From Aedes albopictus (lineage: Eukaryota; Arthropoda; Insecta; Diptera; Culicidae): a stretch of DNA of 64,000 nt. The stretch's first letter is position 1; every line of letters starts with the position of its first letter. The notes under the pieces were generated by a model that worked only from the letters and a program-made list of their open reading frames with translations, was not told the DNA's origin and did not search any database. Shown here one piece after another: positions 45,030 to 54,735 of this stretch. The position numbers were made by a program, and so were the translations under genes. The DNA is taken from NCBI RefSeq assembly GCF_035046485.1, contig NC_085137.1:499802536-499866535 (forward strand). The letters run 5' to 3'.

Positions 45030-46990
45030 CCAGTCCTGCAAAATATCAGTGTCAGTGCCTGTTTCCCGCCAGCAGGAAGAACAAGATCGCGAAGCGATGG
45101 AAGAGCTGTACCGCGCTAAGGACACACGAAAGTTCTACGAGAAGCTGAACCGCTCGCGCAGAGGCTTTGTGCCACAAGCCGACATGTGCCGAGATAATCA
45201 CGGGAATATTCTCACGAGCGAGCGTGAGGTGGTCGAGAGGTGGCGGCAGCATTACGATGAGCACCCGTGTGAGCACCTCAATGGCGACGTTGCAAGTACC
45301 GAAGGTGGCGTGGTAACAGATCTAGGAGTATGTGCACAGGACGAAAGACTTCCGGCCCCTGACCTCCAAGAGATTGACGAGGAGGTTGGCCGGTTGAAAA
45401 ACAACAAAGCCGCTGGAGCAGATCAACTACCAAGCGAGCTTCTAAAATACGGTGGAAAAGCACTGGTTAGAGCACTACACTGGGTCATTACCAAGATTTG
45501 AGAGGAGGAAGTATTACCGGAGGAATGGATGGAAGGTATCGTGTGTCCCATCTACAAAAAGGGCGATAGGTTGGATTGCGGGAACTACCGCGCGATCACA
45601 CTACTGAGCGCTGCCTACAAGATACTCTCAAATTTTATGCAGCCGTCTATCACCGATTGCAAGAGAGTTCGTGGGGCAATATCAGGCTGGATTTATGGAT
45701 GAACGCGCTAAAACGGACCAGATGTTTGCCATCCGCCAGGTGTTGCAGAAATGCCGTGAATACAACGTGCCCACACATCACTTGTTCATCGATTTCAAAT
45801 CGGCGTATGATACAATCGATCGAGAACAGCTATGGCAGATTATGCACGAATTCGGATTCCCGGATAAACTGATACGGTTGATCAAGGCGACGATGGATCG
45901 AGTGATGTGCGTAGTTCGAGTATCAGGGACACTCTCGAGTCCCTTCGAATCTCGCAAAGGGTTACGGCAAGATGATGGTCTTTTGTGCTTGCTGTTCAAC
46001 ATTGCATTAGCAGGTGTAATAAGGAGAGCAGGGATAAACACGAGTGGGACGATTTTCACGAAGTCCGTTGAGCTGCTTGGTTTCGCCGATGATATTGATA
46101 TTATTGCTCGTAAATTTGAGACGATGGCGGAAACGTACATCCGACTAAAGAGTGAAGCCAGGCGAATCGGATTAGTCATTAATGTGTCGAAGACAAAGTA
46201 CATGATGGCAAAGGGCTCCAGGGAGGAATCACCGCGCCCGCCACCCCGAATTCATATCGACGGTGATGAAATCGAGGCGGTTGAAGAATTCGTGTACTTG
46301 GGCTCACTGGTGACCGACGACAACGACACCAGCAGAGAAATTCAGAGGCGCATTGTGGCAGGAAATCGTGCTTACTTTGGACTCCGCAGAACTCTACGAT
46401 CGAATAAAGTTCGCCTCTAATACGAAGTTGACTATCTACAAAACACTGATTAGACCGGTCGTCCTCTATGGGCACGAAACATGGACCCTACGTGCAGAGG
46501 ACCAACGCGCCCTTGGAGTTTTCGAACGGAAGGTGTTGCGTACCATCTACGGTGGAGTGGAGATGGAAGACGGGTCTTGGAGAAGGCGAATGAATTCAAA
46601 TTTTTGTATGAACAAAAGTCTACGGATTGGGAGGGGAGGGGGGGTGGTCTGAGATGCCCAAAAATGAGTCTACGTAGTTTATGGACAGCGCCTCAGCTGC
46701 TGAGAGAACCAACCATTGTCCATACCGCGAAATTCGGGATGCTACAGTGGGCGGGTCACGTCATCAGGATGTCGAATAGCAACCCGACTAAAATGGTTCT
46801 CGAGAGTCATCCGACCGGTACAAGAAGACGTGGAGCGCAGCGAGCTAGATGGGTCGACCAAATGGAGGACGATCTGCGGACCCTACGCAGAGTGCGAAAC
46901 TGGAGACAAGCAGCCAAGGACCGAGTGGAATGGAGTCGGTTACTATGTACAGCAGAGGCCACCCTGGCCTTAGCCTGATTGGTTGGTTGT
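45030..46990 (+). pseudogene. Non-LTR retrotransposon RT region (RTE/ingi-like), 5' truncated
   Basis: An RT linker and palm are recognisable: LKNNKAAGADQLPSELLKY (45400), [36 protein letters not shown] (about 45776), GLRQDDGLLCLLFNIAL, and active-site FADDIDII (about 46084). Downstream come VEEFVYLGSLVTDDN and a C-terminal GTRRRGAQRARWVDQ. A premature TGA at 45499, frameshifts near 45600-45690 and 46400, and a foreign insert at 46585-46680 inactivate it. The same family is present at 52602-53566. Family naming is tentative. Confidence 0.85.
46585..46680 (+). mobile_element. Right half of Harbinger-like MITE inside the RT relic
   Basis: GTATGAACAAAAGTCTACGG, a G-run, GGTCTGAGATG and GTCTACGTAGTTTATGGACAG parallel the right half of the complete MITE at 58759-58924. 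They interrupt the RT C-terminal frame after RRRMN. Confidence 0.55.
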
Positions 46991-46999
46991 TGATGTTTG

Positions 47000-47384
47000 C
47001 TTGAATAAATCAGTCTATACTAAACCATCACCAGAGGCAGTCGTCTTTCTTTCACTCTGCCATTCACGACAAAAGGTAACTCTATCTGAGAGATTTTTGA
47101 AAAAATAATCATAATTATATTGTTTAGAACAGTATTTGAATCAATTCAAATTGCATCATGTTTTATATGGTGCATCATTTTTTGTGATGAATGATTAATG
47201 ATTGATTGATATCTTTCCTTATGATTATGATTACTGATTAATGATTAAATTTCGAAATCAGTTTGATGAAGATTAATGATTAATGATTAAATGAGTAATG
47301 TTTGATCAATCATTAAGGCTCTGCCAGGTAGCAATGAAAGGTTCTTTCTCCTAGACATTACTGATCCCACTGACTCTATTGACG
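47000..47384. other. Intergenic, ATGATTAA-rich simple sequence
   Basis: Low-complexity ATGATTAATGATTGATT repeats at 47180-47320. No gene. Confidence 0.5.
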
Positions 47385-47579
47385 AATAAGGAAGCGTTGC
47401 CGAATGCACCCTCAAAAATGCTACAAAAGCAATTTCTACCGTATGTAGTGCCGCGACCGTAGATTTTCATCTTTGATAAGCGAATTGGTTTTTTGACAAA
47501 CCTGGCCCGATAGAAAGCTTCCTTTGCAACCTTGATTGTGTCCTTTTTAGATCCTGAAACCCATGATTGGATCTCTTGA
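47385..47579 (-). pseudogene. Non-LTR RT fragment downstream of the copia insertion
   Basis: On the minus strand the frames include GLSKNQFAYQ, then KSTVAALHT in another frame, then a GAFGNAS motif. Together these are the finger/palm of an RNase H-type non-LTR RT with frameshifts. It continues the retrotransposon fragment at 50171-50440, and copia sits between them. Confidence 0.65.
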
Positions 47580-47584
47580 GGATC

Positions 47585-47784
47585 TGAGACAGCAATTCTA
47601 GTGTGTTGGTCGCTGATGCTCGACTCTGGGATTGAAAAAGGCAAGTGGATCTATCGGAATCGTGATCGGAATAGTAATGAAACACGTCTTGATAGCTTGA
47701 GTGAAAATAGTGGAATGACATTTATTACTAATTCTAAAGCTCATGGCTTGCTACAACTAATCGCGGATTACTTTGATCCCAATA
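47585..47784 (-). repeat. 3' LTR of the copia element
   Basis: A 200-bp LTR. Its first ~115 bp align with the 5' LTR remnant (AATCCGCGATT, CATGGCTT/CATGATATT, GTCATTCCACTAT, CTATCAAGACGT). Scattered differences indicate some age since insertion. Confidence 0.8.
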
Positions 47785-47791
47785 CTCCTCC

Positions 47792-50047
47792 CTAATCCTC
47801 GATTCCTATTTGCTCCTTCATCATCTTCAAATTCGTGTGCGCCAAAGGTTTGGTAAAACCGTCGGCTGCCTGTTGCTTGGTGTTGATGTACTTCAGGTCG
47901 ATCGCTCCGTTGTCCAACGAATCATGCACGAAATGATATCGAATATCCACATGCTTGGTGCGCGGATTGTACGACCCGTTCTTGGCAACGCATATCGCAG
48001 ATTGATTGTCGCACAAGATATCGACCTTCCGCTTGCCGAAAATCTGCTCCAGCATGTTCTGCCACCACAACGCCTCTTGAATGGTCCGGGACATCGCCAT
48101 GTACTCGGCCTCACATGACGATAACGCAACCGTCGGCTGACGTTTCACGTTCCAGGAAATTGCGCCACCTTGCATTATGAAGACGTAGCCCGTCGTCGAT
48201 TTCCGGGTGTCGACGTCTCCTCCCCAATCTGCGTCTGTGTAGCCTGCAATGTCCGGGTTCCCTTCCTTTTTGTAGCACAAGCGGTTGCCAGCAGTTCCTC
48301 GTAGGTATCGGAAGATTCGTTTCACCGCCTCCCAGTGCTGCCGTCCTGGATTACTGATGTACTGGCTTACAGCATTTACGGCGTAGCTAATGTCCGGTCT
48401 TGAAACTTGGGACAGGTACGTCAAACTTCCGATGGCTTCTTTGTACGGTACCTTCTTCATGTCGTCTTCTTCCTCCTTCGTTTTCGGGCACATTGACTTC
48501 TCCAATCGTAGACTCGGCTCGAACGGCGTAGCCGCGGCATGGCAATCCGCCATTCCGTACTTCTCCAGCATCGCTTCAATGTAGTGTTCTTGATCTAGAT
48601 TTACTTCACCTTTAACACGATCTCTTCTTATTCGCAGGCCCAGGCAGTGCTTCGCCTCGCCGAGGTCCTTCATCTGGAACCGGCTGCACAGGAACTTCTT
48701 CAGAGCCTTCTTCAGCTTCTTGTTGTTCGTGAATATTAGGAAATCATCCACGTAAACCGTCAAGAACAGCATCCGGTTGCCTTCGACCTTGTAGTAAAGG
48801 CATGGATCCACCTTCGACCGCTCCAGGCCGAATTCTCGTAGGACCACGTCCAGCTGCTGATTCCATACCCGGCTGGACTGTTTTAGGCCGTACAGTGCTT
48901 TCTTCAGTCGGCATACCTTCATCGAGTCCACGCTGAACTCCTCTGGCTGGTCCATGTACAGCTCCTCTTCGCCCAGCGTACCTTGCAAGAATGCAGATAC
49001 GGCGTCCATTTGCTCGATGTCCAAATCGTGCTTCGCAGCCATCGCCATCAGGTACCGAATCGTTGAGTACCTCACCACAGGAGCATAAACTTCCTCGAAA
49101 TCGATGCCTGGCCGCTGCGAACAGCCCTTGACGACTAAACGGGCCTTGTACCGCTCAATCCGCCCGTCGACGCCTCGCTTGGTTTTGAAAACCCACTTAT
49201 TTCGGATGGCCTTTCGATCGTTCGGCAGCTCTTCCAGCAACCAGGTATTGTTGCCTTCCAGAGCTTGGATCTCCTCTCGCATGGCTTCAATCCAATGGTC
49301 CCGATCTGGCCGCTTCAGCACTTCACTGTATGAAGTTGGATCGCTCATCTCTGCCGGCCGGTGTACTTCTCCTCGGTCACCACGGTGTGTCTGTTGGGAA
49401 ATGTTTGGGCGAGTATGCGTACCGTAGGAAACAAAATCACTATACTTGCCTGGACGGTGGCGCTCCCGACCGCTGCGCCTTAACCCATGCTCTAGGACAG
49501 CTGGGTTTACTGATTGCGGTGGGAGCGCAATGGCATCATTGTCGTCGGCGTCTTCAAAGTCGGTGTCCGATGAGCTGCCCTCCGAATGTTCCGCCGGAGC
49601 AGTTGCTCCTCCCGAAATCGAACCACCACTTGCTACTTCCGGTTCATCCAGACGGCGATCTGGCACCCTCACTGGTGCTTCTTCGATCCATTCCGGAAAT
49701 TCAATCTCGATGAACTCGACTGGATCCTTCTGTGCTCCGAACTCGCCGCGTTCTTCATTCACGATGATGACGTCACGACTGATGACAATGCTGTCCCTCT
49801 CCGGATCGTATACCCGGAATCCTTTGGTATCTTCAGCATAGCCCATAAAGACACACTTGATGGATTTCGCGTCTAGCTTCCTCCGCTTCTGTTTCGGTTG
49901 ATGGACCATCGCTGTTGCACCGAATGTCTTCAAATGGCCCAGATGTGGCTTCTTGCCCGTCCACGCTTCTTCCGGTGTCATTTCTCCCGCCAGCGCTCGT
50001 GTTGGGCTACGGTTGATGAGGTAAACCGCCGTGTTCACCGCTCGGAA
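47792..50047 (-). CDS. Copia pol remnant: integrase C-part, reverse transcriptase, RNase H
   Basis: Copying enzyme of a Ty1/copia element. The frame is open for about 750 codons with no stop. In order: the integrase end (AVNTAVYLINRSP), the conserved GKKPHLGHLKTFG and CVFMGYAEDTKGFRVYDP, then RT starting at about residue 285 (HWIEAMREEIQALEGNNTW, RNKWVFKTK, APVVRYSTIRYLMA, DAVSAFLQG). The active site is YVDDFLIF. RNase H follows, with GYTDADWGGDVDTRKSTTGY, SSCEAEYMA and HVDIRYHF. It lacks gag, protease and the integrase catalytic DDE core, so the element cannot move alone, but RT and RNase H motifs look intact. No true start codon is expected: upstream the frame reads into LTR. Confidence 0.9.
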   Translation of the reverse strand, partial: FRAVNTAVYLINRSPTRALAGEMTPEEAWTGKKPHLGHLKTFGATAMVHQPKQKRRKLDAKSIKCVFMGYAEDTKGFRVYDPERDSIVISRDVIIVNEERGEFGAQKDPVEFIEIEFPEWIEEAPVRVPDRRLDEPEVASGGSISGGATAPAEHSEGSSSDTDFEDADDNDAIALPPQSVNPAVLEHGLRRSGRERHRPGKYSDFVSYGTHTRPNISQQTHRGDRGEVHRPAEMSDPTSYSEVLKRPDRDHWIEAMREEIQALEGNNTWLLEELPNDRKAIRNKWVFKTKRGVDGRIERYKARLVVKGCSQRPGIDFEEVYAPVVRYSTIRYLMAMAAKHDLDIEQMDAVSAFLQGTLGEEELYMDQPEEFSVDSMKVCRLKKALYGLKQSSRVWNQQLDVVLREFGLERSKVDPCLYYKVEGNRMLFLTVYVDDFLIFTNNKKLKKALKKFLCSRFQMKDLGEAKHCLGLRIRRDRVKGEVNLDQEHYIEAMLEKYGMADCHAAATPFEPSLRLEKSMCPKTKEEEDDMKKVPYKEAIGSLTYLSQVSRPDISYAVNAVSQYISNPGRQHWEAVKRIFRYLRGTAGNRLCYKKEGNPDIAGYTDADWGGDVDTRKSTTGYVFIMQGGAISWNVKRQPTVALSSCEAEYMAMSRTIQEALWWQNMLEQIFGKRKVDILCDNQSAICVAKNGSYNPRTKHVDIRYHFVHDSLDNGAIDLKYINTKQQAADGFTKPLAHTNLKMMKEQIGIED

Positions 50048-50048
50048 T

Positions 50049-50165
50049 TGAAAGACGTCTTGATAGGTTGAGTAACGATAGTGGAATGACAAATTTATTA
50101 AACAACTAAATATCATGGCATACTACAAATGGTCCAGTCAATCGCGGATTGCTTCGACTCCAACA
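50049..50165 (-). repeat. 5' LTR remnant of the copia element
   Basis: About 117 bp of LTR, starting TGTTGGAGTCGAAGC on the minus strand. It stops after ATCAAGACGTCTTTCA, where integrase sequence (TTCCGAGCGG) begins abruptly. Confidence 0.8.
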
Positions 50166-50170
50166 GGATC

Positions 50171-50440
50171 TTTAATAATTCGTTCAATGTATCGCTAGAC
50201 TCTACAGTGAACGAACCGTCCCTCTTTCGGAGTCTACCCACACCATTGGAGTGGTGTTTAGAAAGACTTTTTTGGAGTCTGGGTACTACTGGTGTATTCT
50301 CTATGCTTTCACACATTAGAATCCATGATTGCCGCTTGGCTGACCTTATTTCTATGTTGTAGTTTGTCTGGTCCTTTCTGTATAGGCTCCAGTCGGCGGT
50401 TCGCTTGGCGTGGTTAAATTCTCTACACTGAGGCAAAAAT
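50171..50440 (-). pseudogene. Non-LTR ORF2 linker fragment upstream of copia
   Basis: The minus-strand frame has RTADWSLYRKDQTNYN, KRQSWILMCESI and GSFTVESSDTLNELLKIL, the endonuclease-RT linker typical of I/R1/LOA-type elements. It ends exactly at the copia target site, and related RT sequence resumes past the copia 3' LTR. Confidence 0.65.
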
Positions 50441-50600
50441 TTCTTAAGAAATTCACACTGAGAAAACTGATCTTAAGAAGGGCATAAGTTTGTCTTATGA
50501 AATTTCGACATAAGAAAAAGTTTTGATTTCCATAAGAAATTCTTATGATATCATTTCATAAGACATCTTATGAAGTATTTTTGCGCAACATAAAACAAAA

Positions 50601-50671
50601 TCGCAACCTGGAATCGAACCAGGGACGTTGAGATCGGAGAACGCGTGCTTTACTCACGCGCCCATCGACGC
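50601..50671 (-). repeat. tRNA-like block, left arm
   Basis: On the minus strand: GCGTCGATGGGCGCGTGAG, then GTTCTCCGATCTCAACG, B-box CTGGTTCGATTCCAG and GTTGCGA. The T-arm stem pairs perfectly (CCTGG/CCAGG), but the acceptor does not, so it is tRNA-derived rather than a tRNA gene. Confidence 0.55.
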
Positions 50672-50978
50672 TTCGAAAGTTGAAACGGTTGGAATGCAAT
50701 AATAAATTTGGCTTTTCGGGATCAACGTTTCATAAGATATCTTATGATTTTCATAAGAGGCTTCTTATGAGATTTATCATAAGACCGCTGTAATGCACTG
50801 AGGCAAAAATTTCTTAAGATGCACTGAGGCAAAAATTTCTTAAGAAATTCATTACAGCGGTCTTATGATAAACCTCATAAGAAGCCTCTTAAGTATGAAA
50901 ATCATAAGATATCTTATGAAACGTTGATCCCGAAAAGCCAAATTTATTATTGCACTCCAACCGTTTCAACTTTCGAAG

Positions 50979-51049
50979 CGTCGATGGGCGCGTGAGTAAA
51001 GCACGCGTTCTCCGATCTCAACGTCCCTGGTTCGATTCCAGGTTGCGAT
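50979..51049 (+). repeat. tRNA-like block, right arm
   Basis: Inverted copy of the 50601-50671 block, apparently identical in this part. Same B-box CTGGTTCGATTCCAG. Confidence 0.55.
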
Positions 51050-51193
51050 TTTGTTTTATGTTGCGCAAAAATATTTCATAAGATGTCTTATGAAATGATA
51101 TCATAAGAATTTCTTATGGAAATCAAAACTTTTTCTATTGTCGAAATTTCATAAGACAAACTTATGCCCTTCTTAAGATCAGTTTTCTCAGTG

Positions 51194-52122
51194 TACTATG
51201 GAACGTCTCTGTTCGAAATATTGATTTAGTTCGACAGCTCTCTTTCTTATGGGCTTGATGTGACTTTCTATGATGTACTCATCGGATTGTAGGATAGCTA
51301 AGTAGGATTCCTAACCAGTTTTCTTAGGATCTTTAAACGTTTTTTTTTCCACCGGAAAGGGGGTATTCCCTTTCGAAGGTGATGTGTTTATGGTCTGACA
51401 TCGATATTTCTTCAGAAAGATGACAGTTTTTTATTTTATCAGAAACTAGCTGTACCCGGCAAACTTTGTATTGCCTACTGCGTTTTTTTGACGTTTCAAG
51501 TTTCTAGCCAAGACCAAATCCCCGGTCAAATAGGTAGGTATGGAAAATCAATTTTCGAAAACTCTCGATTTTTCCATGTTTTTTGCCTCATAAACCTTCC
51601 TTGAGTGAAAACTAACAGAACAAAACTAAGACGACCAAAATTGGACCTTCCGTTCGCAAGTTATGCGCGGTCCCACGTATGCTACTGCATTTTTATATAT
51701 ATAGATAGACAATAGAAATACACTAGAACTCCAATGGCGCTGTAGTCACATTTCTTATTTAATTAAAATAATTACTTGAACTGTAATAATTGAATCTTCA
51801 AAAGTGTCCAGCTTGTAGAGGATCTTTAGTTTTGGTAAGCAAAATTTATTTGACACTTCTAGGACCGCTACTGACGCTGTAAGGTCGTGGCAAACTAGAT
51901 GTTAGTCACACGAATAGTCGCGACATTGGGCTTCTGTGGCTAGTTATTCTAATAGATAGACCGACTACATAGAGTCAAGCCCTGACGAATGAAGTTTTTA
52001 AACGTGGGTTTATCACCAATATTACAAATATCAATGTTCTTGAAAGAGAGAAACTATACTGCCCATCTTCGCATGTCAGTCCCATGTTGTTTTTCATAGT
52101 GCCTACGTTTTGCACTATAACT
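51194..52122. other. Intergenic with dispersed-repeat copies
   Basis: GCTGTACCCGGCAAACTTTG at 51450 through a TTTATATATATAGATAG tail at 51690 looks like an element 3' end. From about 51710 to 51960 lies a dispersed repeat (AATAGAAATACACTAGAACTC … GACACTTCTAGGACCGCTAC) that also occurs, interrupted, at 56.5-58.0 kb. No gene. Confidence 0.5.
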
Positions 52123-52282
52123 CCAATGAGCCTCTGCACGAATCTGACGTACTGCTCACTCCCACAGAAAATTTAAAAACAGCGCGCGCAGTAAAAGTCA
52201 AATTTGACTTTTACTGTGCGCGCTGTTTTCAAATGTTCTGTGGGAGTGAGCAGGACAGGGCAAATTCGTGCAGAGGCTCATT
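52123..52282. mobile_element. 160-bp near-perfect palindrome
   Basis: Arms of about 75 bp (AATGAGCCTCTGCACGAAT, GAGCA/TGCTC, CTCCCACAGAA, AACAGCGCGC) pair around the centre AAGTCAAATTTGACTT. A few mismatches lie near the left outer part (CTGACGTACTGC against GGACAGGGC). Probably a MITE; the duplication is unclear. Confidence 0.65.
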
Positions 52283-52601
52283 GTTTTCAAAAAAGTATAT
52301 TCATGTGATGCATAAACTTTTCGTGGCACATTGAGCTGTGAAATGAGGCGAGGAAAATACAAAATTTATCTCAAATGGGCTCGTTAGAGACAAAAATATG
52401 ATTTGCATTAGAAACAACATGGGACTGAGATGCCAAGAGGGGCAGTTTAACAGTTACTCACCTCTGGTGTTTATATTAGTACTTCGCCATACGGTGTGAT
52501 GTTCATTAGCGTCGCACTCAAACTCATGATGAAGGGAATGTTCTGTCGGTGGATGTGGATTACGAGCACAGCTATCTCTCGAGAGGGGATGTCGTCCACG
52601 T

Positions 52602-53566
52602 ACGAAAACGGCTTTCCTGGGAAGCTGACTAGACTGATTATAGCAACGATGGACGGTGTGCAAAACTGCGTAAGGGTTTCGGGTGAACTATCTAGTTCAT
52701 TCGAATCTCGCCGGGGACTGCGACAAGGTGATGGACTCTCATGCCTACTCTTCAACATCGCTCTGGAAGGTGTGATGCGACGAGCCGGGCTCAACAGCCG
52801 GGGAACGATTTTCACAAAATCCGGACAATTTGTGTGCTTTGCGGACGACATGGACATTATTGAAAGAACATTTGGAACGGTGGCAGAGCTGTACACCCGT
52901 AGTAATGTTACGATAGACGGGGATACTTTTTCGAGGTGGTGGAGGAATTCGTCTACCTCGGATCCTTACTGACGGCTGACAACAATATGAGCCGTGAAAT
53001 TCGGAGGCGCATCATCAGCGGAAGTCGGGCCTACTACGGGCTCCAGAAGAAACTGCGGTCGAAAAAGATTCACCCACGCACCAAATGCACCATGTTCAAA
53101 ACGCTAATAAGACCGGTGATCCTCTACGGGCACGAGCCATGGACCATGCTCGAGGAGGACCTACAAGCACTCGGAGTTTTTGAGTGACGCGTGCTAAGGA
53201 CGATCTTCGGCGGTGTGCAGGAGAACGGTGTGTGGCGGAGAAGGATGAACCACGAGCTCGATGAACTTTACGGCGAACCCAGCATCCAGAAGGTGGCCAA
53301 AGCCGGAAGGATACGGTTGGCAGGACATGTTGCAAGAATGCCGGACTACAACCCTACAAGGCTGGTATTTGCAACTGATCCGGTTGGCACAAGAAGGCGT
53401 GGAGCGCAGAGAGCACGATGGGCGGACCAGGTGGAGCATGACTTGGCGAGCATCGGGCGCGACCGAGGATGGAGAGCGGCAGCCACGAACCGTGTATTAT
53501 GGAGAAATATTGTTGATTCAGTTTTATCTTGAATTTGATGTAATACTGAATAAATGAAATGAATGA
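52602..53566 (+). pseudogene. 5'-truncated non-LTR copy with 13-bp target duplication
   Basis: Same family as 45.0-47.0 kb. It begins abruptly in the RT palm (ENGFPGKLTRLIIATMDG) and has GLRQGDGLSCLLFNIALEG, active-site CFADDMDII and VEEFVYLGSLLTADN. C-terminal GTRRRGAQRARWADQ follows, and a 3' tail ending GAATAAATGAAATGAATGA. One in-frame TGA (about 53185) and a frameshift near 52905 break it. ATGTCGTCCACGT at 52589-52601 and 53567-53579 is the target duplication. Confidence 0.85.
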
Positions 53567-53579
53567 ATGTCGTCCACGT

Positions 53580-54422
53580 CGCTAGGGAAGTATGACGAGA
53601 CCACCACCACTAGGATCTCTCTACTCTGTCTAGTGGAAAGTACCTCCATCCTGACCGATACGATGTCCTTTTTTTTAATTCTGAAATTGGAAGGTATTTA
53701 CTGGCTATCATCATATACCAACTTACAAGAGTGTTGTTGAGCACACCGTTGGCGCTCTAAGCATGGTGGAGATTCACTTGAAGAACTTTAGTCGCCATTT
53801 TCCAACTGTGGCTGTTGCGGATCATCAGGATGTCGTTCGATGTTACAGTTTGGGTCGTTTCTCTTCCCTGTTGCGACCTCGTCAGTTAGTTTCGTCTCTG
53901 TGGTCAAGCTGTCGCTTTTTGCCCTGTTTAGATAGGTACCTTTGATTTGGTACCACTAGAGCAGAGGTCGCATGTGAGCTTCGAGTTTTCCTTTAAAGGC
54001 GGACAGATTAGCCGTCGCTTGGCATAATGGTCAAATGGCATAATGATTGTTTTTTATGTGATAAATATTTGAGTTACTTCCAAAACTGTATCAAACATAA
54101 CGGGGTTCATCATTTTGGTAACGATGCTACAAAGAATCATTTTTCACACGAGAAAACTTCATAATGGTAAAATATGTGACCTTCAACAGCAGAATAAGCG
54201 TGAGTTACTTCGGTTGGCCATATTCAACTTCATTTGTCTTTAATTTAGAATTTTGCCAAATGACTTTAAGCCAAACGGGGTAAACCTCTACGGCAATACC
54301 CTCGTTTACTTGCTTTTATAGATATCAAGCATCCAACGTTAGATCACTTTATAGTTTTGGACTGTTCTCACAAATAGTGGCTAACACTAAACCATATTCA
54401 ACTAATTGAAATGCACGTTTCA
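53580..54422. other. Intergenic, nothing recognised
   Basis: Continues the pre-insertion target sequence at first, then AT-rich unique DNA. No repeat structure or gene is supported. Confidence 0.45.
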
Positions 54423-54428
54423 TTTATT
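54423..54428 (-). terminator. Candidate poly(A) signal of the U2A' gene
   Basis: TTTATT on the plus strand, AATAAA on the minus strand. It lies about 125 bp beyond the farthest possible U2A' stop (54555). Confidence 0.45.
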
Positions 54429-54735
54429 TCAACCTTTTCGCTCTCAGCAAAGCTGATAAATCTTATGTGTATATGTATCTGTTCTTATTTCTATTTGTGT
54501 AGTAAAATTTAGGAAACAATATTTTGCTGTCCCGATCGACGACCACGACTTTAATCAGTTTCCATATTTCCTGCAACGAACAAAACAAAATGAAACACAA
54601 TTCGTTAGTAACATTCGATGGTAGCGGAAGTTGTCAAGGGAGGGGAGTTCATAAGTCAGCCTGGGATAGGTCCACCTGAGATCAATCTGTAAGAAAACCG
54701 AGCGTGAGTACGATTTGGTCACAAAGCATAGGAAA

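Larger units (their letters stand above)
47585..50165 (-). mobile_element. Ty1/copia LTR retrotransposon, internally deleted
   Basis: On the minus strand: a 5' LTR remnant (50165 down to about 50049, starts TGTTGGAGTCG), one long pol-derived frame, a polypurine tract (AGGGAGGAG at about 47785-47793), then a 200-bp 3' LTR (47784 to 47585, starts TATTGGGATC, ends …GTCTCA). The 5' LTR runs directly into integrase coding sequence. The rest of that LTR, the primer-binding site, gag, protease and the first part of integrase are therefore absent. A perfect 5-bp duplication shows the ends are genuine. The 3' LTR start has TA where TG is expected. Confidence 0.9.
47580..50170 (-). repeat. 5-bp target duplication GGATC flanking the copia element
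   Basis: GGATC occurs at 47580-47584 and 50166-50170, immediately outside TG…CA-type LTR ends, and marks the original insertion site. Confidence 0.85.
50426..51193. mobile_element. Foldback element with tRNA-like sequence in each arm
   Basis: About 770 bp. Two arms of about 375 bp are inverted copies of each other: CACTGAGAAAACTGATC, CTTAAGAAGGGCATAAG, CATAAGACATCTTATG and CGTTTCATAAGATATC. They meet at a centre (about 50790-50870) with tandem CACTGAGGCAAAAATTTC copies. That same 5' block also sits at the extreme left (50426), so this looks like two head-to-head copies of one ~400-bp element. Each arm holds a tRNA-like block with a strong B-box. Flanks (CTCTA / TACTA) are not a clear duplication. 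Confidence 0.65.

Noticed and set aside
49104..49876. Plus-strand frames of 96-131 codons at 49.1-49.9 kb
   Set aside because: Antisense to the copia pol frame; no domain.
50601..51049. Functional tRNA genes
   Set aside because: The B-box and T-arm are good, but acceptor and D arms do not pair. Both copies sit symmetrically in a transposon.
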